Shown: positions 1-9,535 of the stretch, piece after piece
Numbering within the stretch: position 1 is the stretch's first letter
Layout of the letters: every line of letters starts with the position of its first letter
Assembly: GCF_024707545.1 (NCBI RefSeq)
Contig: NZ_CP062229.1
Location: 682,001 to 746,000 of the forward strand
From: Mesorhizobium onobrychidis
GTDB lineage: Bacteria; Pseudomonadota; Alphaproteobacteria; Rhizobiales; Rhizobiaceae
Reading direction: 5' to 3'
DNA: 64,000 nucleotides
The notes under the pieces: model-generated
Database searches by the model: none
The model's input: the letters and a program-made list of their open reading frames with translations, nothing else
What the model was told of the DNA's origin: nothing
Translations under genes and position numbers: made by a program

Positions 1-296
1 GCGGCGGTCCACAGGATGAGCGCGACACAGGCGGCAAGCCAGGCGGGAACGTCGATGCCGAACAGGCCAAGGCCGAAGAAAGCGAGAAAGAGCTGCATCA
101 GGAGCGGCGTGCCCTGGAACAGCTGGATGTAGCCGCGTGACAGAAGCCGCAGCCCACGCCGGCCGCCGATGCGCAGGAAAAGCAGGCCAGCGCCGACGAT
201 GCCGCCACCGAGGAAGGAGACCAGCGAGAGGACAACCGTCCAGCGGGCGGCCAAAAGCAGGTTACGCAGGATGTCCCAGAAGCTGAACTCGGTCAT
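1..296 (-). CDS. Polar amino acid ABC transporter permease, HisM type (3' end outside window)
   Basis: The ATG is at 294-296 and the protein begins MTEFSFWDILRNLLLAARWT; the gene runs off the left edge, so only the N-terminal 98 residues are visible. The visible part is hydrophobic and carries the Arg/Gly-rich loop and the GYIQLFQGTPLLMQLF segment typical of His/Glu/Gln-type (HisMQ/GlnP) inner-membrane permeases. It lies 10 bp downstream of a second permease and in the same direction as the upstream binding protein, so it is one half of the permease heterodimer of a polar amino acid uptake system. Substrate cannot be read from sequence. No ATPase gene is visible; it may lie beyond the edge. 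Confidence 0.88.
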   Translation of the reverse strand, partial: MTEFSFWDILRNLLLAARWTVVLSLVSFLGGGIVGAGLLFLRIGGRRGLRLLSRGYIQLFQGTPLLMQLFLAFFGLGLFGIDVPAWLAACVALILWTA

Positions 297-306
297 GGCG
301 CACGTC

Positions 307-978
307 TCATCGCGACGCCTTCCTTGGAAACAGCATCCAGCCCAGGCCGGCCAGCAGCTGGCGCAGCAGGATCGCGAGGGCCAGGTAGATCAAGGTGGAG
401 ACGATGTAGGTTTCGAAGGCCCTGAAATTGCGCGACTGGATAAAGTTGGCGGCGAAGGTCAGGTCCTCGGCGGCAATCTGCGAAACGACGGCCGATCCCA
501 GCATGACGATGACGATCTGCGACGACAGCGCAGGCCAGATGCGCTGCAGCGCCGGGACCAGAACCACATACCAGAAGGCCTGGAACGGGGTCATGGCGAG
601 GCTGGCGCCGGCTTCGAACTGGCCGCGTGGCGTGGCCTGGATGCCGGCGCGGATGATTTCGCAGCTGTAGGCGCCGAGATTGACGATCATGGCGAGGTTG
701 GCGGCAGTCAGTTCCGACATTCTGATGCCAAGCGACGGCAGGCCGAAGAAGATGAAGAACAGTTGGATGAGGAAGGGCGTGTTGCGGATCATCTCGACAT
801 AGGTCGCGACGACGGGTCTTAGCCATTTCGGCCCGAGGGCGCGCACCCAGGCGCAGGCAATGCCCAATGCGACGCCGAACACCGCGCCGATCAGGATGAG
901 CTGCACGGTGATCCGGATGCCTTTGAGCAGCACCGGCAGAGCCTCGATCAGCCAGCCGAAATCGAACTGATAGGTCAT
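307..978 (-). CDS. Polar amino acid ABC transporter permease
   Basis: A 223-residue inner-membrane protein of normal length for the HisMQ permease family. Hydrophobic segments begin near residue 20, and the conserved family stretch YVEMIRNTPFLIQLFFIFFG lies near residues 60-80. The cytoplasmic EAA-type loop (EAGASLAMTPFQAFWYVVLP-like) is near residues 141-160 and should contact the ATPase. The gene lies 40 bp downstream of the binding protein and 10 bp upstream of the second permease, consistent with one operon on the minus strand. Confidence 0.9.
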   Translation of the reverse strand: MTYQFDFGWLIEALPVLLKGIRITVQLILIGAVFGVALGIACAWVRALGPKWLRPVVATYVEMIRNTPFLIQLFFIFFGLPSLGIRMSELTAANLAMIVNLGAYSCEIIRAGIQATPRGQFEAGASLAMTPFQAFWYVVLVPALQRIWPALSSQIVIVMLGSAVVSQIAAEDLTFAANFIQSRNFRAFETYIVSTLIYLALAILLRQLLAGLGWMLFPRKASR

Positions 979-1018
979 GGCTTGTTATCTGACCTCAGCC
1001 ACACGCGGCGGGCGGCGA

Positions 1019-1810
1019 TCACAGGTCAGCCGGCAGGTCCACCTTCAGCCATTTTTGCGAAATTGCGTTCAGGGCGCCGTCGGACCTGGCGGCGGCGATG
1101 ATGCCGTTGATCTTGGCCATCAATGCCGGCTCCTCCTTGTTCATGCCGATGTAGCAAGGCGAGTTCTTGATCAGGAATTTGAGCTCGGGCCGCTTGGGCG
1201 GGTTCTTTTCGAGGATGGCGGCGGCGACGACATTCCCGGTCGCGATCACCTCGACCTGGCCCGAAAGGAAAGCGGAAATTGTGCCGTTGTTGTCCTCGTA
1301 GCGCTTGATCTCGACGCTCGCGGGCACGACCTTGGTCAGTTCGAGGTCTTCGATCGCGCCGCGGGTGACGCCAACGGTCTTGCCGGCGAGATCTTCCGCC
1401 TTCGCGACCGCGACGTCCGCCGGAGCGAACACGCCATTGTAAAAGGGGGCGTAGGCTTCGGAAAAGTCGATGACCTTCTCGCGATCGGGATTCTTGCCGA
1501 GGCTTGAAATGACCAGGTCGACCTTGTTGGTCTGAAGATAAGGAATGCGGTTGGCGCTGGTGACCGGGACGATCTCGACCTTGGCGCCGAGCTTTTCACC
1601 AATCAGATTGGCGATATCGATGTCGTAGCCTTGCGGCGTCATGTCGGCGCCGACACTGCCGAAGGGCGGGAAATCCTGTGGGACGGCGATGCGGATGGTG
1701 CCCCGCGCCCCGATGTCGCTCAAGGCGTCAGCCCGCGCCTGCGGAGACGGAGCCATGGCCATTCCAGCCACGGCGGCGAAGGCCAGCATGCACACATTGC
1801 GACGGTTCAT
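1019..1810 (-). CDS. Periplasmic amino acid-binding protein of ABC transporter
   Basis: A 263-residue SBP_bac_3 family protein that captures the substrate in the periplasm for the two permeases downstream. I chose the ATG at 1808-1810 because GGGAA lies a few bases upstream and the protein then opens with a clean Sec signal peptide (MNRRNVCMLAFAAVAGMAMA, cleavage probably after SPQARA). A longer open frame to 2017 adds a 69-residue non-signal extension that is probably not translated. Family landmarks include GTIRIAVPQDFPPFG, GYDIDIANLIGEKLGAKVE, DLVISSLGKNPDREKVIDFS and an SPCYIGMNKEEP stretch. Substrate unknown. Confidence covers family and role. Confidence 0.92.
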   Translation of the reverse strand: MNRRNVCMLAFAAVAGMAMAPSPQARADALSDIGARGTIRIAVPQDFPPFGSVGADMTPQGYDIDIANLIGEKLGAKVEIVPVTSANRIPYLQTNKVDLVISSLGKNPDREKVIDFSEAYAPFYNGVFAPADVAVAKAEDLAGKTVGVTRGAIEDLELTKVVPASVEIKRYEDNNGTISAFLSGQVEVIATGNVVAAAILEKNPPKRPELKFLIKNSPCYIGMNKEEPALMAKINGIIAAARSDGALNAISQKWLKVDLPADL

Positions 1811-2097
1811 TATTTTCCCTTTTTGTCTCGGTTGGTCGTCAAGGCAAAGCAACAGACATGCCAAACTATCGACTCCATGCGAATCGACGCTTTTCCAGCC
1901 ACTTTGGGAGGCTCCCACCGCGATCGAGTGCCACCCAGCCAGCAGGCGGCCTAAATATTGTGCAGACAAATTGGTGTACGGATCTGGCGCACGCGGATCA
2001 GAGCGGCGTCCCGACAACTCGGCTGATTTCAGGCCGCTACAAGCCGGGTGACGCCCCCGTTCTCATCGGGAATCCATCGCGTTGCGGCGGTTGCCTG

Positions 2098-3102
2098 TCA
2101 GTCGTAGGTCAGATCCGTCGCCTTGCCGCCGAACACGCGGTAGGCATAAACCGAATAGAAAATGATGATCGGCAGCACGACCACCGTGCCGGCCAGGATG
2201 ATGGCGAGGCTTTCCGGCGCGGACGCCGCCTGCCAGATGGTCAGCCTGTCCGGCACGACGAAGGGATAGAACGACCAGGCGAGCCCGGCAAAGCCCAGGG
2301 TGAAGATCGCGGCCAGCGTCAAGAACGGCGTCAGCGCATGGCGGTCGTCCACCTTAGGCAGATGGAAGGTCTGCCGCCACAGCCATGCGAACAGCACCGC
2401 CGACAGGACCGGCAGCGGCGACAAATAGAGCATGGCGGGCCAGACGAACCATTTGTCGAAGATGCGCGGACTGGCGAGCGGCGTGGCCAGCGAGACGGCG
2501 ACCATGCCGAGCGCGGTCAGCACCAGCGCCCGGCGCAGCCACAGCACCGCCTTCTTCTGCAATTCGCCTTCCGTCTTGTAGATGACCCAGGCCGCGCCCA
2601 TCGCCGCATAGGCGGCGGCAAGGCAGAGCGCCACCAGCGCGCCGAAGGCGATGCCGCCGAGGCCGACATCCAGGCCGAGCACATAGATCCCCAGCATGTA
2701 GCCCTGCGCCAGCGAGGCGATGACCGAGCCCAGGAAGAAGATACGGTTCCAGCGATGCTTCCGGCCGGCCGGCACCTTGGCGCGGAAATCGAAGGCGACG
2801 CCGCGCAGGATCAGGCCGACCAGGAGCAGGAAGACCGGAATGTAGAGCGCGGTGAGAATGGTGCCGTGCGCCAGCGGGAAGGCGACCAGCAGCAGGCCGA
2901 CGGCCAGCACCAGCCAGGTCTCGTTGGCGTCCCAGAACGGGCCTATTGCGGCGATCATCGTGTCCTGCTCGTCGTCCTCGGCCGCCGCGAACAGGATGCC
3001 GATGCCGAGATCGAAGCCGTCGAGGATGACGTAGATCAGGATGGCCAGGCCCATCAGGCCGGCGAAGATGAGGGGGAGCAACGTCGGCCAGTCGAGGGTC
3101 AT
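2098..3102 (-). CDS. cydB: Cytochrome bd-type ubiquinol oxidase subunit II
   Basis: A 334-residue polytopic inner-membrane protein and partner of CydA in a high-affinity terminal quinol oxidase. The start at 3100-3102 (MTLDWPTLLPLIFAGLMG) is set by AGGAGG seven bases upstream; the ATG two codons earlier would leave almost no spacing. Landmarks include the N-terminal YVILDGFDLGIGILF and the GPFWDANETWLVLAVG stretch, which are diagnostic of CydB. It follows cydA with a 10-bp gap. Length and CydA type suggest the cyanide-insensitive (CIO/CioB) branch common in rhizobia, though that subtype is inferred. Confidence 0.95.
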   Translation of the reverse strand: MTLDWPTLLPLIFAGLMGLAILIYVILDGFDLGIGILFAAAEDDEQDTMIAAIGPFWDANETWLVLAVGLLLVAFPLAHGTILTALYIPVFLLLVGLILRGVAFDFRAKVPAGRKHRWNRIFFLGSVIASLAQGYMLGIYVLGLDVGLGGIAFGALVALCLAAAYAAMGAAWVIYKTEGELQKKAVLWLRRALVLTALGMVAVSLATPLASPRIFDKWFVWPAMLYLSPLPVLSAVLFAWLWRQTFHLPKVDDRHALTPFLTLAAIFTLGFAGLAWSFYPFVVPDRLTIWQAASAPESLAIILAGTVVVLPIIIFYSVYAYRVFGGKATDLTYD

Positions 3103-3112
3103 CACCATCCTC

Positions 3113-4471
3113 CTATTTCGCCGCCGGCTGCGACAGCGGCGCGTCGAGAACGCCCGGCAGCGGCGAGGTATCGCCATCCTTCGCCGCCTTTAGCGCCAGA
3201 TACACCAGCACGCCGAGATAGGCGATCAGAAGCAGCGCGTAGAGGATGAGATAGACCGCAAGCGTCAGTGCGACCTGGCTGCCGGCGACCGGGCCGACGG
3301 CATCGACGGTCCTGAGCACGCCGGCGACCAGCCAGGGCTGGCGGCCGATCTCGGTGGTGTACCAGCCGGCCAGCGTCGCCAGCCAGCCGGACAGAGCCAT
3401 CGGCACCATCACCAGCGCCAGCGGTTTCGGCAGGCTGTGGCGGCGCTTGAGGAAAAAGGCGGCCGACCAGGAGACGACGAGCATCAGGACGCCGGTGCCG
3501 ACCATGATGCGAAAAGCCCAGAATACCGGGAAGACCGGCGGATGGTTGCCGGCATAGTCGTTCAGCCCCGGCACGACGCCGCTGGCGCTGTGCCTGAGGA
3601 TGAGGCTGGCGCCGTCGGGGATGGTGACCTCGAATTTGTTCTCCCTTGCCGCCTCGTCGGGAAGCGCGAAAAGGACCAGCGGCACGTTGGGGCCGGTATT
3701 CCAGTTGGCCTCCATGGCGGCGATCTTCTGCGGCTGATGCTCCAGCGTGTTGAGGCCATGCTGGTCGCCGGCGAAGATCTGGATGGGGATCAGGATCGCC
3801 GCGGTAAAGACACCGGTGCGCAATGCCTTCCACATCGATTCCGAGCGGTCGCCATAGAGATAGCGCAGCGCCGACAGGCCGGCGATCAGGAACGAAACCG
3901 TCAGGCCGGAGGCAAGCAGCATGTGGACGAGCCGGTAGGGCATGGACGGGTTGAAGACGATCGCCCACCAGTCGATAGCGTGGGCTACGCCGTTGCGCAT
4001 CTCGAAGCCGACCGGCGTCTGCATCCAGGAATTGAGCGCGATGATCCAGAAGGCGGACAGGGTGGTGCCGCCGGCCACCAGCACGGTTGCCAGCGTGTGG
4101 ATGCGATTGGAGACGCGGCGGAAGCCGAACAGCATGATGCCGAGGAACGCCGCCTCAAGGAAGAAGGCGGTGAGGATCTCATAGGCGAGCAGCGGGCCGG
4201 CGATGTTGCCGACGGTCTCCATGTAACCCGGCCAGTTGGTGCCGAACTGGAAGCTCATGGTGACGCCCGAAACCACGCCCATGGCAAAGGACAGCGCGAA
4301 CACCTTCACCCAGGTGAAATAGGCGCGCATCCAGGCGGAATCGCCTGTGGCGTTGTAGCGAAGCTTGAAGAACAGCAGCACCCAGCCAAGCGCGATGGTG
4401 ATAGCCGGAAACAGGATATGGAACGAGATGTTCGCGCCGAACTGGATGCGCGAAAGGATGAGCGGGTCCAT
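3113..4471 (-). CDS. cydA: Cytochrome bd-type ubiquinol oxidase subunit I (short Q-loop, CIO-like)
   Basis: A 452-residue subunit carrying the haems of the bd oxidase, oxidising ubiquinol and reducing oxygen to water in the inner membrane. The predicted haem ligand His18 sits in ISFHILFPAI, and the second conserved region is SMPYRLVHMLLAS. The Q-loop begins with GDQHGLNTLEHQPQKIAAME. The protein is about 70 residues shorter than E. coli CydA because the Q-loop is short, as in CioA-type oxidases. It heads the cydAB operon; cydB follows after 10 bp. No clear FixK/FNR half-site pair was found in the 228 bp upstream. Confidence 0.96.
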   Translation of the reverse strand: MDPLILSRIQFGANISFHILFPAITIALGWVLLFFKLRYNATGDSAWMRAYFTWVKVFALSFAMGVVSGVTMSFQFGTNWPGYMETVGNIAGPLLAYEILTAFFLEAAFLGIMLFGFRRVSNRIHTLATVLVAGGTTLSAFWIIALNSWMQTPVGFEMRNGVAHAIDWWAIVFNPSMPYRLVHMLLASGLTVSFLIAGLSALRYLYGDRSESMWKALRTGVFTAAILIPIQIFAGDQHGLNTLEHQPQKIAAMEANWNTGPNVPLVLFALPDEAARENKFEVTIPDGASLILRHSASGVVPGLNDYAGNHPPVFPVFWAFRIMVGTGVLMLVVSWSAAFFLKRRHSLPKPLALVMVPMALSGWLATLAGWYTTEIGRQPWLVAGVLRTVDAVGPVAGSQVALTLAVYLILYALLLIAYLGVLVYLALKAAKDGDTSPLPGVLDAPLSQPAAK

Positions 4472-4699
4472 GGCGGGCTCCGGCTGCTGCTATGTCAGGG
4501 AAGATAGGCCGGATGCGCCAAACGGTCAAAGCGGCGTGGCGTCACGCGAGGCGGAACGCCGCAGGACTGCGGCAGCGGTGGATGCGTTTCGCATGCCAAT
4601 GTCCAGAACTGTCAGGAGTGCCATTGACTTCCGGCTGCGCGCACCGACATTCAGCGGATTGAATCAACAGTTCTCCTTTCAAGCAGCCGTTTTTCAGCC
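4472..4699. other. Divergent intergenic region between cydA and an ABC exporter
   Basis: 228 bp holding the promoters of cydAB (minus) and the ABC-2 exporter (plus). No convincing FNR/FixK palindrome, riboswitch or small ORF was seen. The sequence near 4624-4674 contains a TTGACT and an ATTGAATCAA stretch but no well-spaced -10 that I would call. Confidence 0.4.
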
Positions 4700-5626
4700 A
4701 TGCCATCCATCATTTCCATTTCCGGGGTCACCAAGACCTATGCCACCGGTTTCAAGGCGCTGAAGGAGATCAACCTCGATATCGAGCGCGGCGAGATCTT
4801 TGCGCTGCTCGGGCCGAACGGCGCCGGCAAGACAACGCTGATCTCGATCGTCTGCGGTATTGTCAACCGCTCGTCGGGCACGGTCACCGTGGACGGCAAC
4901 GACATCAGCCGGGATTATCGCACCGCGCGCAGCCTGATCGGGCTGGTTCCGCAGGAACTGACCATCGACGCGTTCGAGAGCGTATGGGCGACGGTCAACT
5001 ACAGCCGCGGCCTGTTCGGCAAGCCGGCCGACCACGCCTTCGTCGAGAAGGTGCTGCGCGACCTGTCGTTGTGGGACAAGAAAGACGCCAAGGCGATCAC
5101 CCTGTCCGGCGGCATGAAGCGGCGGCTGATGATCGCCAAGGCGCTGTCGCACGAACCAAGGGTGCTGTTCCTCGACGAGCCGACAGCCGGCGTCGACGTC
5201 GAGCTGCGCCAGGACATGTGGGCGATGGTGCGCCGGCTGCGCGAGGATGGTGTCACCATCATCCTGACGACGCACTATATCGAGGAGGCCGAGGCGATGG
5301 CCGACCGCGTCGGCGTCATCAATCGCGGCGAGATCGTGTTGGTCGAGGACAAGGCCGAACTGATGCGCACGCTCGGCCGCAAAAGGCTGTTGCTGGAATT
5401 GCGCAGTCCGCTTGTCACCATACCCGAGACGTTTTCGCGCTATGCGCTGGAGCTTTCGCCGGACGGCAGTCAACTGACTTACACCTATGACAACCAGAGC
5501 GAACGGCCGGGCGTCGCCTCGCTGCTGCGCGACCTTGAGACGGCCGGCATCCAGTTCCGCGATATCGACACGCAAAACAGCTCGCTCGAGGAGATCTTCG
5601 TCAATCTGGTGAGGAAAGACGCATGA
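4700..5626 (+). CDS. ABC-2 type exporter ATP-binding protein
   Basis: A 308-residue ATPase of the CcmA/DrrA/NodI-like group. Walker A is GPNGAGKTT (residues 38-46), the signature motif is LSGGMKRRL, Walker B is [12 protein letters not shown], and the H-loop is TTHYIEEAE. The C-terminal 80 residues are the variable regulatory region of ABC-2 exporters. The stop overlaps the start of the permease by 4 bp (ATGA), so the two are co-translated. The exported substrate is unknown. The same overall design occurs in NodI, but nothing ties this copy to nodulation. Confidence 0.93.
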   Translation: MPSIISISGVTKTYATGFKALKEINLDIERGEIFALLGPNGAGKTTLISIVCGIVNRSSGTVTVDGNDISRDYRTARSLIGLVPQELTIDAFESVWATVNYSRGLFGKPADHAFVEKVLRDLSLWDKKDAKAITLSGGMKRRLMIAKALSHEPRVLFLDEPTAGVDVELRQDMWAMVRRLREDGVTIILTTHYIEEAEAMADRVGVINRGEIVLVEDKAELMRTLGRKRLLLELRSPLVTIPETFSRYALELSPDGSQLTYTYDNQSERPGVASLLRDLETAGIQFRDIDTQNSSLEEIFVNLVRKDA

Positions 5627-6384
5627 ACCTGCGAGCAGTCTGGGCGATCTACAAGATGGAGATGGCGCGCGCCTTCCGGACCGTGCTGCAGAGCATCGTC
5701 TCGCCGGTCATCTCGACATCGCTCTATTTCGTCGTCTTCGGCTCGGCCATCGGCTCGCGCATCACCGAGATTGACGGCATCAGCTACGGCGCCTTCATCG
5801 TGCCGGGGCTGATCATGCTGTCGCTGCTGACGCAGTCGATCTCCAACGCCTCTTTCGCCATCTATTTTCCGAAATTTGTCGGCTCGATCTACGAATTGCT
5901 GTCGGCGCCGGTGTCCTATCTGGAGATCATCATTGCCTATGTCGGGGGTGCGGCGACCAAGTCGATCATCCTCGGCCTGATCATACTGGCGACCGCAGCG
6001 CTGTTCGTGCCGCTGACCATCGAGCATCCGTTCTGGATGCTTGCCTTCCTGGTGCTGACGGCGGTGACCTTCAGCCTGTTCGGTTTCATCATCGGCATCT
6101 GGGCGAGAAGCTTCGAGCAGCTGCAGCTGGTGCCGCTGCTGATCATCACACCGCTGACCTTCCTTGGCGGCAGCTTCTATTCGATCGACATGCTGCCCGG
6201 CATCTGGCGCACGGTGACGCTGTTCAACCCCGTCCTCTATCTGGTCAGCGGCTTTCGCTGGAGTTTCTACGGCAAATCCGACGTCTCGATCGGCATCAGC
6301 CTCGGCATGACCGTCGTTTTCCTGTTTGTCTGCATAGCGATCGTCGCGTGGATCTTCAGGACCGGCTACCGGCTGCGGAACTGA
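5623..6384 (+). CDS. ABC-2 type transporter permease
   Basis: A 253-residue inner-membrane protein with six predicted hydrophobic segments, the membrane half of the exporter encoded just upstream. The family landmark is the conserved [20 protein letters not shown] loop before the last helices, seen in NodJ/ABC2 permeases, followed by [18 protein letters not shown]. The ATG overlaps the ATPase stop (ATGA), consistent with tight stoichiometry. Substrate unknown. Confidence 0.93.
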   Translation: MNLRAVWAIYKMEMARAFRTVLQSIVSPVISTSLYFVVFGSAIGSRITEIDGISYGAFIVPGLIMLSLLTQSISNASFAIYFPKFVGSIYELLSAPVSYLEIIIAYVGGAATKSIILGLIILATAALFVPLTIEHPFWMLAFLVLTAVTFSLFGFIIGIWARSFEQLQLVPLLIITPLTFLGGSFYSIDMLPGIWRTVTLFNPVLYLVSGFRWSFYGKSDVSIGISLGMTVVFLFVCIAIVAWIFRTGYRLRN

Positions 6385-6411
6385 TCAGCCAAAAGCACGC
6401 TGAGCCGTGGG

Positions 6412-6690
6412 CTAGGTCTGTGACAGGCTAGATGGCCTTGACCAGCCGGAGCAATCCCAGCATCTCGACGACGGTCCCTGACGGAAGGCGACATAGGTCG
6501 AGTCCTTGATGCCGTGGAATCGGCGCTTGACGGCAGCCTGCCCCTGCTCGGAATAGCGCACGGAATAGGCGAGCGTGCCGGCGGACCAGCGCCAGGCGCT
6601 CGACATGCGTCAGCTCCTGCGGGTGACCTTGGGCGCGGCGCCCTCGATCAGGCGGTCGAGATGGGTGCGCAAGGCGGGCATGGTCGAAAT
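6412..6690 (-). pseudogene. Possible degraded small gene in frame fragments
   Basis: The minus strand holds a short frame that opens at about 6682 (MPALRTHLDRLIEGAAPKV) and hits a TGA near 6610. A second frame (MSSAWRWSAGTLAYSVRY) starts at 6606 and ends at 6412. After residue 44 of the second frame, the neighbouring frame reads more naturally (TVVEMLGLLRLVKAI), as if a base had been lost. The pieces look like remnants of one gene broken by indels, but I do not recognise the family. The surrounding 6385-6873 holds no other convincing gene. A direct repeat of ggcaattgggcataaa occurs at about 6771-6802. Confidence 0.3.
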
Positions 6691-6873
6691 TCCGCGTCCC
6701 ACGCTTCGGAATACCCATCAGCGCGCGGCTTCGAATCATTAGTGGCAAGAGAATTGAACCGAAGCCCCTGGCAATTGGGCATAAATTGGCAATTGGGCAT
6801 AAAGAGGGGCTTTGGTCGAGCCAAAACCCCTCCTTCACGATTTACCGGCGTGCGCTTTGAAGCGAGATGATCT

Positions 6874-8877
6874 CTAGACCGCGATCTTGCCACCACCCTG
6901 TTTGGTGATGGCGACGACCGACGGCCGCACCGGCATGTCGGGCCTGAAGTCGGGCCAGCGGGTCGACAGGTCCTCATAGTAAGAGGGACGGCCAAAAGCC
7001 TCCCAGTCTTCGCCGCCATCGGCCGGATGCTGAACCGCGACGAAGGCGGTCTGGTCGTCGGGCGTGAATAGCGGACCGCACATTTCGGCGCCGATCGGCA
7101 CGCGGAAGAACAGCTTCGAGGTCGCCCGCGCCTCGCCTTCGGTGTCGACCGCCCACAGGCCGTCGGTGCGGCCGGTGGCCTTCGGACCCTGTCCGTCGGT
7201 CGAGACCCAGAGCCGGCCGGCCGTATCGATGGCGCAATTGTCCGGCATGCCGAACCAGCCATTGGCGGTGGTTGCGGTCGAGAAGGTGGCGCCGACTTCG
7301 GCCACCGAGGGATCGCCGCATTTCAGCAGCACTTCCCACTTGCCCTTGGCAGCAGTGAAATCGCCACCGTCCTCGACGATCTCGATGATGTGGCCGAAGG
7401 CGTTTTCGGCGCGCGGGTTGGCGGCATCGACCTGGTCCGCCTTGCGCTTCGAATTATTGGTCAACATCAGATAGACCTTGCCATTGGCCGCATTGGGCTG
7501 GACGTCCTCGGGGCGATCCATCTTGGTGGCGCCGAGCAGGTCGGCGGCACGGCGCGTCTCGATGAGCACGTCGGCCTGGCTGGCAAAGCCGTTCTCCGCC
7601 GTCAACGGGCCCTGACCAAAGACGATGGGCAGCCATTCGATCGACCCGTCCTCGGCGAATTTGGCGACGTAGAGCGTGCCGTCGTCGAGAAGATCCATGT
7701 TGGCGGCGCGATCCTCGGCGTTGAACTTGCCGGCGGTGACGAATTTGTAGACATAGTCGAAGCGCTCGTCGTCGCCGAGATAAAAGACGACACGGCCATC
7801 CTTGGCGACGATCGATTCGGCACCCTCATGCTTGAAGCGGCCCATCGCAGTGCGCTTCCGCGGCACCGAGGTCGGATCGTTGACGTCGACCTCGACGATC
7901 CAGCCGAAGCGGTTGGGCTCGTTCGGCTCCTTGCCAATGTCGAAGCGGTCATAATGCGCAGCCCATTCATAGGCGCCTTCGGGAATGCCCAGGCGCTTGT
8001 AGTTGGCGGCTTCCGCGTGATCGGCCGGCAGTTCGCCGGAGAAATAGCCATGGATGTTTTCCTCGGCCATGACGTAGGTGCCCCAGGGCGTGACGCCGCC
8101 GGCACAATTGTTGACGGTGCCGATGGCCTTCGTGCCAGTCGGATCGGCACTGGTCTTGACGCGGTCGTGGCCGGCGACGGGGCCGGACAGTGCCATCTCG
8201 GTGTTCGAGGTGATGCGGCGATTGAGCTTGCCGTCGCGCACCACCTGCCATTTGCCTGACACCTTGCGGATCTCGACGACGGTGCCGCCGTGTGCGGCCA
8301 TCTCGACATCGACCTGATCCTTGCTGAGCGGTGCGACTTCGAGCTCTTTCTTGCCGTCCTTCTCGACGACTTTGACAATGCCCGGGAACATCAGATGCGA
8401 ATTGGTGTATTCGTGGTTGACCACGAGCAGGCCGTGCTCGGCCGAGCCGTCGATCGGGATATAGCCGACATAGTCATTGTTGTAGCCGAACAGCTTTGCC
8501 TGAGCTTCGGCCGACTGCTTCGTCGGATCGAACTCCGGCGAGTCGGCAAACAGCGGATCGCCCCAGCGCAGCAGTACGTCAGCATCATAACCAGGTGCCA
8601 CGTGATGCTTGTCGTCGATGCCGGCTTCGAGCTCATCGAAGGTGAAGGCCGAGCCGCCGCCGGCGCGGGCATTGTCGGCGGTGATCAGCGCCAGCGGGCT
8701 GACGGTGGCGGCGATGGCCGAGACGGCCAGCGATCCCTTAAGGAAGCCGCGGCGCGAAAACCGCGCGGCGATGATCTCGCCCATGGTGCGGTTGTCGGTG
8801 AGATTGGTGGCCGGGCCGTCGTTTTCCTCGAGCAGGCTGGTGCGGAATCGGGTGTCGGGGGAGCGATGTTCGGTCAT
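6874..8877 (-). CDS. PhoX family (DUF839) phosphatase, Tat-exported
   Basis: A 667-residue protein with a twin-arginine signal (SRRGFLKGSLAVSAIAATVS, about residues 41-60). The Tat signal implies export of a folded, cofactor-bearing enzyme to the periplasm. PhoX enzymes are Ca/Fe-dependent alkaline phosphatases that release phosphate from phosphomonoesters. Family features include the LLVVNHEYTNSHLMFPG stretch, NNCAGGVTPWGTYVMAEENI and a C-terminal FVAVQHPADGGE. Length is normal. The N-terminal 40 residues before the RR motif are longer than usual, but this is common in the DUF839 family. No Pho box was identified upstream. Confidence 0.92.
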   Translation of the reverse strand: MTEHRSPDTRFRTSLLEENDGPATNLTDNRTMGEIIAARFSRRGFLKGSLAVSAIAATVSPLALITADNARAGGGSAFTFDELEAGIDDKHHVAPGYDADVLLRWGDPLFADSPEFDPTKQSAEAQAKLFGYNNDYVGYIPIDGSAEHGLLVVNHEYTNSHLMFPGIVKVVEKDGKKELEVAPLSKDQVDVEMAAHGGTVVEIRKVSGKWQVVRDGKLNRRITSNTEMALSGPVAGHDRVKTSADPTGTKAIGTVNNCAGGVTPWGTYVMAEENIHGYFSGELPADHAEAANYKRLGIPEGAYEWAAHYDRFDIGKEPNEPNRFGWIVEVDVNDPTSVPRKRTAMGRFKHEGAESIVAKDGRVVFYLGDDERFDYVYKFVTAGKFNAEDRAANMDLLDDGTLYVAKFAEDGSIEWLPIVFGQGPLTAENGFASQADVLIETRRAADLLGATKMDRPEDVQPNAANGKVYLMLTNNSKRKADQVDAANPRAENAFGHIIEIVEDGGDFTAAKGKWEVLLKCGDPSVAEVGATFSTATTANGWFGMPDNCAIDTAGRLWVSTDGQGPKATGRTDGLWAVDTEGEARATSKLFFRVPIGAEMCGPLFTPDDQTAFVAVQHPADGGEDWEAFGRPSYYEDLSTRWPDFRPDMPVRPSVVAITKQGGGKIAV

Positions 8878-9080
8878 GGGCTGCCTCTGGCTTCTTGGAG
8901 TGGCTGGAGCATTTTACCTGATTGACCCCGTATAGGCGGCAGATCACAGAATGATGACGCGCCGGCTAATTTTCGCTCTGATTTTCGTGTCCCCGGTCAG
9001 CCCGGCTTGACCGCGGCCGATGCTTCGGAAACAAGGTCTGCAACATGCGCGGGAAGGGCCGCATCGAGAGGGGCAAAGAC

Positions 9081-9419
9081 GTGAGTTTTTCGGGACTGAT
9101 ACAGCTCGGCGTTTCGACGGTTATCTTCCTGCTGGCGGCGATGGCGGCCAAGCAATGGGGGCTGGCGCCCAGCCTCGGCAAGATCGTGCTGACCCTGGCG
9201 CTCTATTCGCTGGGCAATCTGGTCATGCTGAGGCTGATCCGCGAATTCGGCATGTCGGTGTCGTTCAGCCTGTCGGCGGTGATCCAGCTGGTATCGGTAA
9301 ACGTGGTGGCATTGGCTTTCTTCGGCGAGCGCGTCAACGCCTTGCAGACGACCGGCATCGTGCTCGCCGTCGCGGCAGTGGCGCTGATCACGCTCGGGCC
9401 CTATCTGCAAAGGCTGTAA
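9081..9419 (+). CDS. Small EamA/SMR-like membrane protein
   Basis: A protein of about 112 residues with four hydrophobic helices, resembling half of a DMT-superfamily (EamA/SMR) transporter, which would work as a dimer in the inner membrane. I chose the GTG at 9081 because AGAGGGG lies 7 bp upstream and the protein then starts directly at a membrane segment (FSGLIQLGVSTVIFLLAA). An ATG at 9045 would add a charged 12-residue leader with a weaker site. The motif GERVNALQTTGIVLAVAAVALI resembles the last helix of EamA repeats. Substrate unknown. Confidence 0.7.
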   Translation: MSFSGLIQLGVSTVIFLLAAMAAKQWGLAPSLGKIVLTLALYSLGNLVMLRLIREFGMSVSFSLSAVIQLVSVNVVALAFFGERVNALQTTGIVLAVAAVALITLGPYLQRL

Positions 9420-9420
9420 T

Positions 9421-9520
9421 CGCGCATCACCCCGAAAACAGGAAATGATTTTCACTGGGGATCAAGCGCAAAATCAAAGCTCTACAGCGTCCTTTGCGCG
9501 TTCAAGGGACGCGCAGCGCG
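9421..9520. repeat. Intergenic repeat fragment with hairpin
   Basis: The sequence carries motifs common in rhizobial intergenic repeats (ccccgaaaacaggaa, gcgcaaaatcaaagctctac). A stem-loop has left arm 9487-9496 and right arm 9503-9512 (9 of 10 pairs) with a 6-base loop. A related fragment occurs near 43238-43272. It separates the small membrane protein from the PAP2 gene and could act as a transcript 3' structure. Confidence 0.5.
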
Positions 9521-9535
9521 GTAGGCGATCGGTCG

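Noticed and set aside
1678..3249. Long plus-strand frame of 523 codons
   Set aside because: It is antisense to the binding protein and cydB genes, has no ribosome site and reads as Arg/Gln/His-rich low complexity, typical of the complement of a GC3-rich gene.
4700..6384. ABC pair as NodIJ nodulation exporter
   Set aside because: Fold and gene order are similar, but there is no nod box or other nod gene nearby, so only the general exporter family is supported.
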